DNA of 64,000 nucleotides from contig NC_054746.1 in assembly GCF_018143015.1 (NCBI RefSeq), positions 22,272,464 to 22,336,463 of the forward strand. Reading direction: 5' to 3'. Source of the stretch: Lytechinus variegatus. Its lineage: Eukaryota > Echinodermata > Echinoidea > Temnopleuroida > Toxopneustidae. Of the stretch, positions 13,093 to 24,040 are shown in pieces; the stretch's first letter is position 1; each line of letters opens with the position of its first letter. The translations under genes and the position numbers were made by a program. The notes below the pieces were generated by a model that saw nothing but the letters and a program-made list of their open reading frames with translations, did not search any database and was not told where the DNA came from.

Positions 13093-13440
13093 TGCGTCCC
13101 AGAAAAAAACGAAATCGAGATTTAGCGATGATATATCATAGCTTAATCGCAAATAAAATAGACAAATGACCTATTATTGTAAAGCTTGGAGCCTTCCCTT
13201 TCATCTGGATACAGCGTAAAAGATTCACGCATGAGTGAGCAAAAACAATTCGAAGAAACGATACCAGAAAGTCACTTGGCGGGCTGTATCTGAGTTTCAA
13301 AACAAAACAGGCATTTTTTTAATGTTCAATATCTGTTCTTTAATTTGATATCTTAAACACAGAAGATGATCAACAAATAGCATATTTCTGTTTATCTGAA
13401 ATTAGGCTTGAATTTCAATAATTTCATAAAATGAAGAGGT
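13093..13440. mobile_element. Possible mariner-type end fragment
   Basis: TACGGTGCGTCCCAGAAAA resembles a mariner terminal inverted repeat preceded by a TA target. I could not find the opposite end or a transposase frame, so this would be a truncated remnant. The right limit is a guess. Confidence 0.4.
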
Positions 13441-15603
13441 TTTATAAGAAATGCGTCTTTTGTTGAAAATCCCCAAAATATGCATGGTTTTACTTTTAGT
13501 ATATTTTCCTCATTCATGTTCCCAAACCCCGAATATGTTTCGCCTATTCCCAGGTATAAAATGATAACCTTAAACTCGTTGGGGCCTACGAGATTGGAAC
13601 CACCCCCCCCCCCCCCGAAGGGAATATGAGAGAGAGTCAGTTGGTGGGGTGGGGTCAGAGAGGGAGAGATGGGGAGAGAATAATAATTCTAAATATTCTG
13701 TTACAGTTTTACAATTGATATATCAATTTTAACTGTAGCAAATCAGATTTCACCCCTTTTTTCAAGAAGCAGATTAGCAATCAACCAGAAATTTACAATT
13801 AATTGCAAGAGATATGATTGATTTGGGTACCAAAAATATATTTGCAATATTATTGATCGCAAGTTTATTGCAACAGTGTTGTTGAAGATACAAAGACGTA
13901 ACTGTCGGTTAATGATATTTTACATGTAAGACTATAATGCACTTCCGGTTAATTATTGAGTGGATTTAAACGTTGAAAAAAAAACAAGAAAAAACAGTAG
14001 AATACAAAAAAAATCATAAATTATAATAACTTGCCTTGGTTTTCTGTTCAAAGTGCAAGCAATTCAATCCCAGAGTCCTCAAAGATGTTCCAGCAAGAAT
14101 TCACAAATTTAATAATCACACTTCGATGATAAAAATAATTTCCAAACTGATTTCTGCTAAAGAAGATACAGAAAGTAGAAAACTTCTTATCGGCCTGAAA
14201 GGAATAAGCCAGATTCCCGAAACTCCATGCTCTCCACGGGTAAGGAATGCAGAGGAAAACGTTGGGAGGGATAAGTCATATTCCAGGAAAAACTCTTGAA
14301 TAGTTTCGTTTCATAATGTAGGTTCTTTCCACTTCCAATTCTTCAATATAATAATAGTATTACACTATTTCGAATTCTTTATTGATATCGTATTTAGGGT
14401 GGGTCCGTGCATGGGTATGGTGCAATGGTTGGTTACTCATGAAATATTCTTAGTGAATTATGTAATTCTTTTTCCGCCATAAAAAAATGTATGCACATAG
14501 ATCATGTAGATAGGTCGCGTTCTTCCACCGGAAGTAAAGTCACGTGACTAAATAAAATGACATGTATCGCTGCTCACTACGGTGTGTGTGTTCGTTTACG
14601 TGCCCACCAGTTTGATGCCCACATGCAAGGTCATGTCAATATACCTGTGGAAGTTGTGTTAAAGAGAAAGGAAGATTTAAAATTGAAGTGATTAAGGTAA
14701 TGTCCGGATCAGTGATACCCATATAGTGGACCCAATCGATTCTTTCCTGCATTCTTAAAGAATGAAAAAGAAAGAATATCCTCTCCTCTGCTATGGGGAC
14801 AAGCAGAGATGTCGTTATACCCCTCGATATGTCGAGCTATTTGGTTTATATTTATATTATGTTCTGGAATAGTTTGAAATGAGAAGGGAAGGGTGGAATA
14901 TATATGAATGATACAAATTTAAACAAGGAATTTCAATTAGTTTCGAGAAATTAAGGGGAGACGGAAGAGGGGGGGGGGGGGGAGATTAGAAAGTCCGTGC
15001 TGGGAATATATAGTTGAGTGGGGGATGCCCGGGGTGCACTTACAATGACGAGTGGATACCACGCGCGACCACGTAAAAATTATGTCTTTTCAGGATAATT
15101 CACGCTACGTACGTGTCAAAACACTAAAATAATGAAAGAAATGGTATCTTTTTCGCTAGGAAAGCCACGGGTCAAATTTGCGACAGTAAAAAGGCTAAAA
15201 TATTATATAAAGGATGTACTTTTTGCCCTAACAGTCAACACTATATATATGCATGCTTTTTAGGACTAAGATCAGATGAAAATGCGGCTTTTAAAGATGC
15301 AATGTCTTGAAAAAAAAAGACTTTTGAAAATATTGATCTTTAAATAGTCTCAGAAAATAGGCCCAAAATGTTACTTTCATCAACACTTCGATGTAGGACA
15401 TTAGACCCCCCCCCTTTCAATTCGTTTATTCTCTCCGTTTCCAACCTAGTGATAACATGTGTTTTATCTGTTCATCGTATAACAAAGAAACTATATAATA
15501 TTAATAACAAAGACAAAAAAAAATCATTTTATATCAGATTGCGGTTGTTTATGTATAAAGACACCCCCTCCCCACACACAGACTTATATGAAATTTAGAC
15601 AAA
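13441..15603. other. No gene seen
   Basis: Non-coding. C-runs at about 13601-13616 and 15406-15414 and a G-run at about 14970-14982. An 87-codon frame at 14036-14299 has ordinary composition but no family I recognise and no clear splice partners. Confidence 0.45.
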
Positions 15604-16091
15604 AATAACGAATGTGACAAGGAGCTGTGGAAAAAAACGAAGGAAAGAAAGGAAAGAAAGAAAGAAAGAAAGAAAGGAAAGAAGGAAGGAAGGAAGTAAA
15701 GAAAAAAGGAAAGAAAGAAAGGAAGGAAGGAAGGAAGGAAGGAAGGAAGGAAAGAAAGAAAGAAAGAAAGAAAGGAAGGAAGGAAGGAAAGAAAAAAAAA
15801 GAAAGCAAAAAAGAAAGAATGAAAGAAAGAACGAAAGAAAGAAAGAAAAAAAAAGAAAGATAGAGAGAAAGAAAAAAAAGAGAGCCGAGAGAGGGAGAGA
15901 GAAAGAGAGGGAGAACAAGGAAGAGGGTGCAGTAAATGGAGATGATGAGGGAAAGGGATACTGGAAAAGAGGAAAAAACAAAAACAACATAAAAAGAAAT
16001 AGGGTGAAATCTGTCTACAGTGGTCATCCAAGGGAAAGTAAAAAAAATGCAGCCTTTGTAGACAGGTGGCTGCTATTAATACAGACAGGTT
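15604..16091 (-). repeat. Dispersed repeat with long polypyrimidine tail (copy 2, inverted)
   Basis: Read on the minus strand this repeats 1398-1890: the same head with the CACCTGTCTA / TGTAGACAG pair, then the C/T tail (here GAAA and GGAA on the plus strand). The heads are nearly identical while the tails differ in unit order. It lacks about 17 bp near the outer edge relative to copy 1. All open frames across it are repeat artefacts. Confidence 0.85.
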
Positions 16092-17494
16092 CTTATATAC
16101 ATAATCTGCATGCCTCCATGGAAATCGGTTAAGAAAGAAAGAAAGAAAAAAAAAGGGAGAAAGAAAGAAAGAAAGAAAGAAAGAAGGAGAAGAAGAGAGG
16201 CATCGAACATGCGTGCCCTTTTAAACGCCATTCATAACTCAAGGAACGGCAAGGTAATTCTTTGCACACGACCCGATGGGCGGATCGGAAGAGATACATG
16301 TATCTGTGACGTCACAATAGCTCGCGAACGCGTTCCTTTTTATTCTGCAAAGCTATTATTGAGTTCGATACAATCATTAGGTTTCAACTAGCCCTTTTCA
16401 ATCTCATCTTTAATATTTACCTTTCGATAAGTTATGTTCTTTTAAATGTTTGATATTAGGTGATTGATACGCGAAATTAAAGACAAAAGTAAAATTACAA
16501 AGCATTTCAGGAAAACGAAACGCTGAGTCACAGCGTTGGCGTATATTCTTTTTTGGCATTATTGACGAGGTCAGGCGACAAGCATTTTGTCAGGTTTTAG
16601 CAAATTTCATGAATTAGGTTAGTAATTAATAATGAAACCGTTTCCTGTGTACCTTACTTTTTTATCGAGTTACATGTTTGGTCCCACTAACAGTACAAAA
16701 GAGCAGTTTTCCTGGAAATATTTGAAAAAGGAGCGGAAATATCCGCGTGGAAGTGAAAATGATATCCGAGTGTCATTCCGTATTACGACATTTATTATAC
16801 CAAAGTGGAAGTTGACAAAGAACAACAACCAGGCTATTTCCACTTTCAATGTCATTTCAAGAGATTCACCTGTTCAACTTCCTATCGTTGTGTTTCTTTA
16901 TTGTATAGTTCCTGATGCTTAATATTCCGCATCAAAGTATTTCTGCCAAAAAAGGAAAAAGAACTCAAATTAAAATATTAATTTCACAATTAAAGCATGA
17001 ACGTGACTTCCTTTCTCTTTCACTAAACTTCAGCGATGACGTAATATTGACCCCTCCCCTTTCCTAAATAGATTATTGACCCGAAAAGCAGTCATCATTG
17101 ACCCTAAATGTAATATTTTCTTAATTAAGTTTTTTTTGTATATGAACAGATTTGTTTCAAATTTCTTCTAGTTTGAATTCACTGTCACTAATGGGGGAAA
17201 TAAACATGGTAAAAGATAATACAATCATGCATGCTGTGTGAAAGATATTGATTAAAAAAAAATTATTACAGATTTTTTTGATAAATTTAATAACTGAATA
17301 AATAAATCTAAAGCAAATAAGCTAAAAATATACGAACTGTTTTCGAATGAACCTCTATTGAAGGCAAGGGTTAAAGCAATAAACCTATTATCATAGAAAT
17401 GGATTAACAACGGTACAATAAATAAAGATTGGAATAATAGAATTTCAAATATTATTACCTGAATTGCTGATCCTCTGCAAAATTTTCAACTATA
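16092..17494. other. No gene seen; short GAAA run
   Basis: GAAA microsatellite at about 16133-16190, otherwise unique AT-rich sequence. A 96-codon frame at 16632-16922 is not recognisable. Confidence 0.45.
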
Positions 17495-17533
17495 CTTCTA
17501 CTACTACTACTGCTACTGCTATTTCTTCTACTA

Positions 17534-17625
<92 letters not shown>

Positions 17626-17672
17626 TACTACTACTACTATTAGTACTACTACTACTCTACTACTACTATTAG

Positions 17673-17704
<32 letters not shown>

Positions 17705-17867
17705 TACTACTACTTCTACTACAACTGCTACTACTGCTGCTACTACTACTACTACTGCTACTGCTGCTGCTGCTGTTGCTGCTGCTGCTTGTGTTGCTAC
17801 AACTACTGCTACTACTGCTGCTGCTGCTGCTGTTGTTACAACTACTGCTACTACTATACTGCTACTA

Positions 17868-17916
<49 letters not shown>

Positions 17917-17917
17917 G

Positions 17918-17956
<39 letters not shown>

Positions 17957-17980
17957 TTAATACTACTACTACTACCACTA

Positions 17981-18014
<34 letters not shown>

Positions 18015-18073
18015 TCTACTACTACTACCACTACCTCTACTACTACTACTACTACTACTACTACTAATACTAC

Positions 18074-18105
<32 letters not shown>

Positions 18106-18158
18106 TACTGTTACTACTACTGCTGCTGCTGTTGTTGTTACAACTACTGCTACTACTA

Positions 18159-18199
<41 letters not shown>

Positions 18200-18322
18200 T
18201 ATACTACTACTACTTCTACTACTTCTACTTCTACTACTATTACTACTTTACTACTATACTACTATACTGCTACTATACTACTACTACTACTACTACCAAT
18301 ACTACTAATAAATCTACTACTG

Positions 18323-18354
<32 letters not shown>

Positions 18355-18451
18355 ATTACTACTACTATACTACTACTTCTACTACTACTACTACTACCAC
18401 TACCTCTACTACTACTACTACTACTTCTTCTATACTACTACTACTATACTA

Positions 18452-18492
<41 letters not shown>

Positions 18493-18668
18493 ACTACTAC
18501 TACTACTTCTTCTACTACTAATATTACTACTGAATCTATTTCTACTACTACTTATTCTACTACTACTACTACTTCTACTATACTACTACTTCTACTACTA
18601 CTTCTACTACTACTACTACTACTTCTACTACTACTACTACTACTACTATATACTACTACTACTACTTA
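17495..18668. repeat. Long CTA/CTG trinucleotide microsatellite with higher-order structure
   Basis: About 1.17 kb built almost entirely of CTA, with CTG, TTA and CTT variants. Variant blocks recur: GTTACAACTACTGCTACTAC occurs near 17833 and 18136, and CTACCACTACCTCTACTACT near 18026 and 18394, which shows segmental duplication inside the array. The 297-codon frame reading poly-Leu, poly-Thr and poly-Tyr is a by-product. Confidence 0.97.
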
Positions 18669-18759
18669 ATCTACATTTACTCGTAATAATCCATAATCAT
18701 CGTCTTCATTTTTTTTCTTCATTTCAGTTTTGCCATTTTCTTCTTTATTAGTCTTTTTC

Positions 18760-19205
18760 TTCCTTGTACTTCGCCTTCTTCTCCTCCTCCTCCTTCTTCT
18801 CCTCATACTCTTTTTCTTTTTCTTTTTCTTCTTCTCCTCCTTCTTCTTCTTCTTTACCTCCTTTTACCTTTTCATCCTCCTATTCTTATAAAAATAATTA
18901 TATTATTATTACTATTATATTATTACTCTTCTTATCCTCCTCCTTCTTCTCCTCCTACTCCTCCTTCTCTTTTTCTTTTTTTTCTTCTCCTCCTTCTTCT
19001 TCATCTTCACCTCCTTTTACCTTTTCATCCTCCTATTCTTATAAAAATAATTATATTATTATTACTATTATATTATTACTCTTCTTATCCTCCTCCTCCT
19101 TCTTCTTCATCTCCTTTTTCCTTTTCATCCTCCAATTCTTCATTTTCTACTTCTTCTTCTTCTTCTTTTCTTTTCCTTTTTTCTTCTTCTACTTCCTTTT
19201 CAGAT
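18760..19205. repeat. CTT/CTC-rich repeat with a 153-bp tandem duplication
   Basis: The pyrimidine tract carries an embedded AT block, TATTCTTATAAAAATAATTA, at 18881 and again at 19034. The period is 153 bp and the flanking CTT/CTC sequence is duplicated with it. The serine/phenylalanine frame across it is an artefact. Confidence 0.9.
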
Positions 19206-22118
19206 TCTTCCTTGATCTCATCCATCTCTTATGAATTGCATAAAAATCCATTTTCCTGTCGTGAAACTCATTAAATCGAACTTTTCAAACAAATAAATAT
19301 ATTTTGAATGCTATTCAAAATTGAGTCATTATGATATCCGTACGACATAAGCTTCAGGACCTCACAGTATCAGTTTCGGAACTTTGCACATACTCATTTT
19401 CAATTAAATCAATATTTGGAATATCATTGTGATGAATACATAATAATTATTGAAGAGCATTATAAATACGTTTTGATATTCCACTGTTACCTTTATAACG
19501 ACATGATATTAGCCTTTGATTAATTAGAAGAGCTGTCATAATATAGACCGTTGTGATCATATGAGGAAGAAACATTCCCCAGGGAGTGGAGGATACACCA
19601 AATATACGTGTATGTCGGCACTAGTTGATCGTAACAAGCGTCTCGTTAACATGGTTAATCTAATTACCGGATTATCAAAATATAACTTTTTTTTCCATTG
19701 AATCGTTTACAAGATTATTTTCATAAGAAACTTTGACACTTTCAGTAACGTCATTTACAATTATTGTAATGGCATTTTTATGTATATAAAATACTTTGAA
19801 GTAAAAGACAAATTTCTTTAAAAAATAAATCCAGTCACTGACAACATGGATGTAAATCCATTTAGTAGGAGAGCATAACATGTTTTGTTTGCTCAAAGCA
19901 AAATGTAACTTCTATACTCATACTGACTATATATGTCAGCCATGTTTTAATCTGGTCTCATGAAATTAATTTTCAACAGTGCCCGATTGAATTCATCCAA
20001 CATGAGCAAACAAAAAAAACCCCATCAACATGAATAAACCATGGTAGCTCCATGAATAAAGGAATTGCCTCGACGCTGCATGGGCATGTTGATGATGATT
20101 GGACATTCATGCATCCCGTTACCTCAAAGAGTTTTTTAAAAGTCTGTAAGGTGGTGGTAACTATTACAATATAGGCCCCCAATCGGTATATCAACAGTAC
20201 TGATCAGCTTTTATTGGGATGTTGGAGAGGTCGATCTTTCCATGTTTCATTTTGATTATCAATAGTCTCCATTTCGATCGAAATGGAATAAAAGGTAATT
20301 AAAGATTTGATATATCATACGAATAATCCACAATTTTACAAGCTTTGCTTTTTAGTGGATCCCCCTCATTTCCATTTATGCTCTATATTATACTGTTGTT
20401 TTTTTTACGTAGTAAGAATGCCCTTCTGTAAAATTGTACTTGATTTGTATTGTTTTATATTACTTTGTATTATGTTTTGAATGGAAATGAAATAAAAGAA
20501 TTGAATTGAATTGAAAAAAAATAATTAATAGGTCAGTTCTATACAATATTCTGTCCTCCGTTGTGCTTTCGTTTGTTTTGGTTTGTTTTATTTTATTTGA
20601 CAGTAATATGGATGACGTTATGTTGTATATCGTAATCATTTCCCTTCCAGTTTTTTTTTTCTCCGTTTTTGTACAAACTTCAATCACTTGCAAAAATAAA
20701 TGGCAGAGTGAAAGAACCTGAATGGCAATGCCAAAAATGCTTACAAAGAAGTTGCCTGAGCGTACGTGCACCAAGTCGTGTATACTGTTTTATTTTTGCA
20801 TGATCCAAACACTACTTATAGATGGCGCTATACCAAATTAGTGGAATGCCCATCAATTGCCATGTCGTATATGTCTCATTATAAAGTGATACCGCTGTTT
20901 GACTCTATTATTCCGTGATTCAGCTGTTTTATAGAAATAAAGACTATATCTAGACTTTGATAGAGGGTATTGGGTATGCTCGAATTGAATTCAAAGCCAA
21001 CATCGTTAGACGATATAGACTTGACATAAAAGTGTGGACGGTAAAAAAGTTGCGCGACTGGACATGAAAGGATCTTCAAAAAATAATTATTTTTTAAAAT
21101 AAAAGCATAGTGATTAGAATAGGAATCACTTATCTATTTGTTAATATATGAAAGAGATGTATTAAAGCGAAGACACTGATTATTCGAGAAAATGATAATA
21201 AATATGATGACAAAAATACATTCAAAGGACATGTTTGCGTAACTAGGTGTAAATGAGAATCCAGCCTTGGTCATAAAATGTTGTGTTGGAAAGGAAATAC
21301 GAAAAAAATACGGAATGGTGAAAATATAAAAGAAATCAGACAAGCAATAAGAAAGTTCTGGCTGCTTCAAAATTGATATCACTAAGACTATGTAGATTTC
21401 AATGAGGCAGTAATCTATATAACCCAGGTAGTATATTGTTTTATGTCCTCATGAAAACAAAACATTATTTGAAGTAAAACTTTAGAGGGAAAAAATGACA
21501 TTTTAGGCCTAACCATTTAATGTATTGGAGTACATGAGAGGGTCACGTATGCGGCAAATTTGAAGTCTTCGTGGGTAAAGTGATTACCAATATTTAATAA
21601 ATTCATAGCTTTCTTACTGTTTGTTCGATATATTTCACCTATCAACTTGTCTGATTTTTCCTTTTCCTCTAAAAACAAGTATTTATTTCGGTTGGATTCC
21701 CCTTTAAAATATTGATAGATAATCTAAAAAATGTTAATAGATGGGTTTGTCTGCCCTCCTGCTTGGTCTATACCCTCCTATGATTTTCTTCTTTTTTGGG
21801 GGCGGTGGGTAATCATTGACTATGACAATCTACTGGTACATATTGCAATTTACTGTAAAACAAACCAAGAAAGTATTTTTAAAAAATTATAGGATTTTGC
21901 TTTCCTTTGGTGGTTTTTTGAGCGTTATTTTGAGGAAAGTGTGTTGATCAGGGAGAGTCCAGTGCACTCATCCGTCATTTTAATGTACTAAATATTTCTC
22001 TCAAAACATAATTATGTCAGATAATCTTACCCATAGCTATAGAGAAAATTAAACATTGAAAAAATTGAACTCTGATAAGCATCGACATCATATTTAACAC
22101 CCCGAAATTTGTGGTCTA
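19206..22118. other. No gene seen apart from a retroelement-like tail
   Basis: AT-rich sequence without a supported exon; the tail at 20437-20520 is listed separately. Confidence 0.45.
20437..20520 (+). mobile_element. Retroelement-like 3' tail ending in AATTG repeats
   Basis: The block TGTATTGTTTTATATTACTT, then GTTTTGAATGGAAATGAAAT, runs into AATAAAAGAATTGAATTGAA. A near copy lies on the minus strand at 56086-56160. A polyadenylation-like signal followed by a short tandem repeat is the usual form of a non-LTR retroelement 3' end. No reverse transcriptase is present, so only a 5'-truncated tail remains. Confidence 0.55.
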
Positions 22119-22120
22119 TA

Positions 22121-23108
22121 CAGTGCGTATAAAAAAAGTTTACACTTTGAAAAAGCCATGGGAATTAACAAATATACAACATGTGGGTAATTTTTTCACT
22201 AATAATTATGGGTTTGGGTCTCATCTATCCAATAAAAGTAAAAAATTTTGACAGAATGTTACACTTGAGTGAGCGCTGTCCATTTTTGTCAAGCTCGCAG
22301 AAATCTGTTTGCGCAGAAATGCTTGTTTTCACGCTGTGTCAAGGGGAAAGGGCGAAATCAAACTTATACCCTGCGAAGCGTTTCTCATAAATTTCCCTAT
22401 CACTTTTAGCCAATTGACATAAAAGGGATATACATTCAAGCATTTTGTAACAATTTTGCCGCCCCAATTTGAAATTTCAACACTTAGTAAGCACAACCTT
22501 TACCCTTTTTGTGCCAGCTGGATCTGAGGACATAACTGAATCTGAACAAAAGTTTATATCAGACATCTCCAGCATTTTTCACTAAGTTTTTATCATTTAA
22601 AGTTGGTTTACATTTCATTTTTCATTTTATATTTGTTTCTCCACACTTTTCCCAAGCTTGGCAATGATTATCAAGCCTAAGCCATTTCATGTAAATCACA
22701 GCTCAGTGTAAAGCAAATATCGTCACGATGGACTCGGTGTGTGGGGGAGTGGGGTGGGGCGCAATGCACTCTTCGAAGTGTTTGGGCAAGGAAACAAGTT
22801 TAAAAGGGTATAACGGTATCTTCAAATCAATTTTACTAACTAATTTCCACGTGTTCTTCATGATTAAGGTCTACTTTTATTCGCATAACTATTTCAAAGT
22901 TCTGCGCAAATATTTTTTCACCAACTTTTCAAAAGTAAGTGGTGCTCACTCAAGCGGAAATATTTTTCGACAGTTATATCGTCATTTGCTTAAATGGATC
23001 TGTACCAATGCTGAAATGTGGAAAAATCGTTAGGATATTACAAATATATAATTTTACAGGATTTTATCTAAGTGTAAACTTTTTTGATATTTTTGATTTT
23101 TGATACTG
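22121..23108. mobile_element. Tc1/mariner-like element, non-autonomous
   Basis: TA dinucleotides flank both ends (22119-22120 and 23109-23110). The left end starts CAGTGCGTAT and carries AAAAAAAGTTTACACTT; the right end reads inward CAGTATCAAAAATC and carries AAAAAAGTTTACACTT. The TA target and CAGT start fit the Tc1/mariner superfamily. The two frames inside (22181-22390 and 22728-23033) do not resemble a DD(E/D) transposase, so I treat it as an internally replaced or decayed copy. Confidence 0.65.
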
Positions 23109-23189
23109 TATAGAGCTAGTTACGAAATGACAGATGATTTTTGTTTGTTTTCACTGCTCATTAAGGTAAAGTACAATGATGTACAACGT

Positions 23190-23493
23190 ACACTGTTAGA
23201 AAATTTATCCTTAAATTAAAAGAAGTTCCTGCAGCAGAGTCTCGAGAACACCTGTAATATTACCAGATTGCGTAATATTACATTATATCATGTAAAAGTA
23301 CAGGAAATTGGTATTTGGTGTTTGGAACCTTACAAATTTCATTAGAAATAAAACACCATTTTCTACTTTTTAAACAGACCTGTTCTGTTAAGTCGTAGAC
23401 AAATTCATGTTTTTTTATTTACAGAATGATTCTCTAATTGCTTTTTGCAAAACCTTGTGTTTTTTCTGTGAAATCAGTATTTTTTAATAGTGT
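23190..23493. mobile_element. Short inverted-repeat element, ACACTGTTAGAAAA ends
   Basis: ACACTGTTAGAAAA at the left pairs with TTTTTTAATAGTGT at the right. Both sides are flanked by ACGT (23186-23189 and 23494-23497), a possible 4-bp duplication, but ACGT is its own complement, so the boundary is uncertain. About 304 bp with no coding capacity. It lies about 550 bp upstream of the GPCR start. Confidence 0.55.
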
Positions 23494-24040
23494 ACGTCAC
23501 ACCAACAGGCCAAAATATTATCGATTACATTTTTAGCGACTGAGGTCGTGTCGTTTGGGGTCGAGCTAATCACCGGGGCTAATCATCGGTGTGACCGTAA
23601 TACCTGATGCTATTTTGGTCGGTCTATTTGTTCATCCCCTTGCCTTATTCAAATTCAAATTACCACTGCAAACTCCTTTACAATCTCTTGCAACGCTTGA
23701 TGGATTTACTTGTAAAGAGTTGATCGATTGCTGCCCGAACAAAACGTCACAATCGTAACGAGGCACAACAAAACGACGTCCGTAAGTTGAAACAGGTATG
23801 GTCTTCAATGTACGGTATACAGTCTTTGTAATTGTATCAGAGCCGACTGAGATTAATAATTCTGAGTCTTTAATCCCTGAGATAATCATTAACCCATGAA
23901 GATCAAGTTACATAACTTGATCACCGTTAGATGGCATCAAGAAGAATGCCTAGCAACTGAGGTTGGGACACCTTGAAAACCTTGCCTACAATGTACTTTG
24001 CTTGATAATTCACTAGGTCGACTTCCTTGTTCCTGCGCAA
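23494..24040. other. Upstream flank of the GPCR gene
   Basis: No TATA box at a convincing position. An 85-codon minus-strand frame at 23632-23889 has plausible composition but no recognised relative. The 5' UTR and promoter of the GPCR presumably lie here, which is inference from position only. Confidence 0.35.

Noticed and set aside
14036..14299. 87-codon frame with an N-terminal CxxC
   Set aside because: No second metal-binding pair, no known relative and no supported splice sites.
15614..16132. Lys/Glu/Arg-rich frame of 172 codons
   Set aside because: It encodes the GAAA/GGAA tract of the same repeat on the opposite strand.
17776..18669. 297-codon open frame of poly-Leu/Thr/Tyr
   Set aside because: It is a translation of the CTA microsatellite; composition and the equal openness of other frames show no coding constraint.
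18764..19234. 156-codon Ser/Phe frame
   Set aside because: Product of CTT/CTC repeats and their tandem duplication.
23632..23889. 85-codon minus-strand frame upstream of the GPCR
   Set aside because: Plausible composition, but no known family, no splice partner and no regulatory context.
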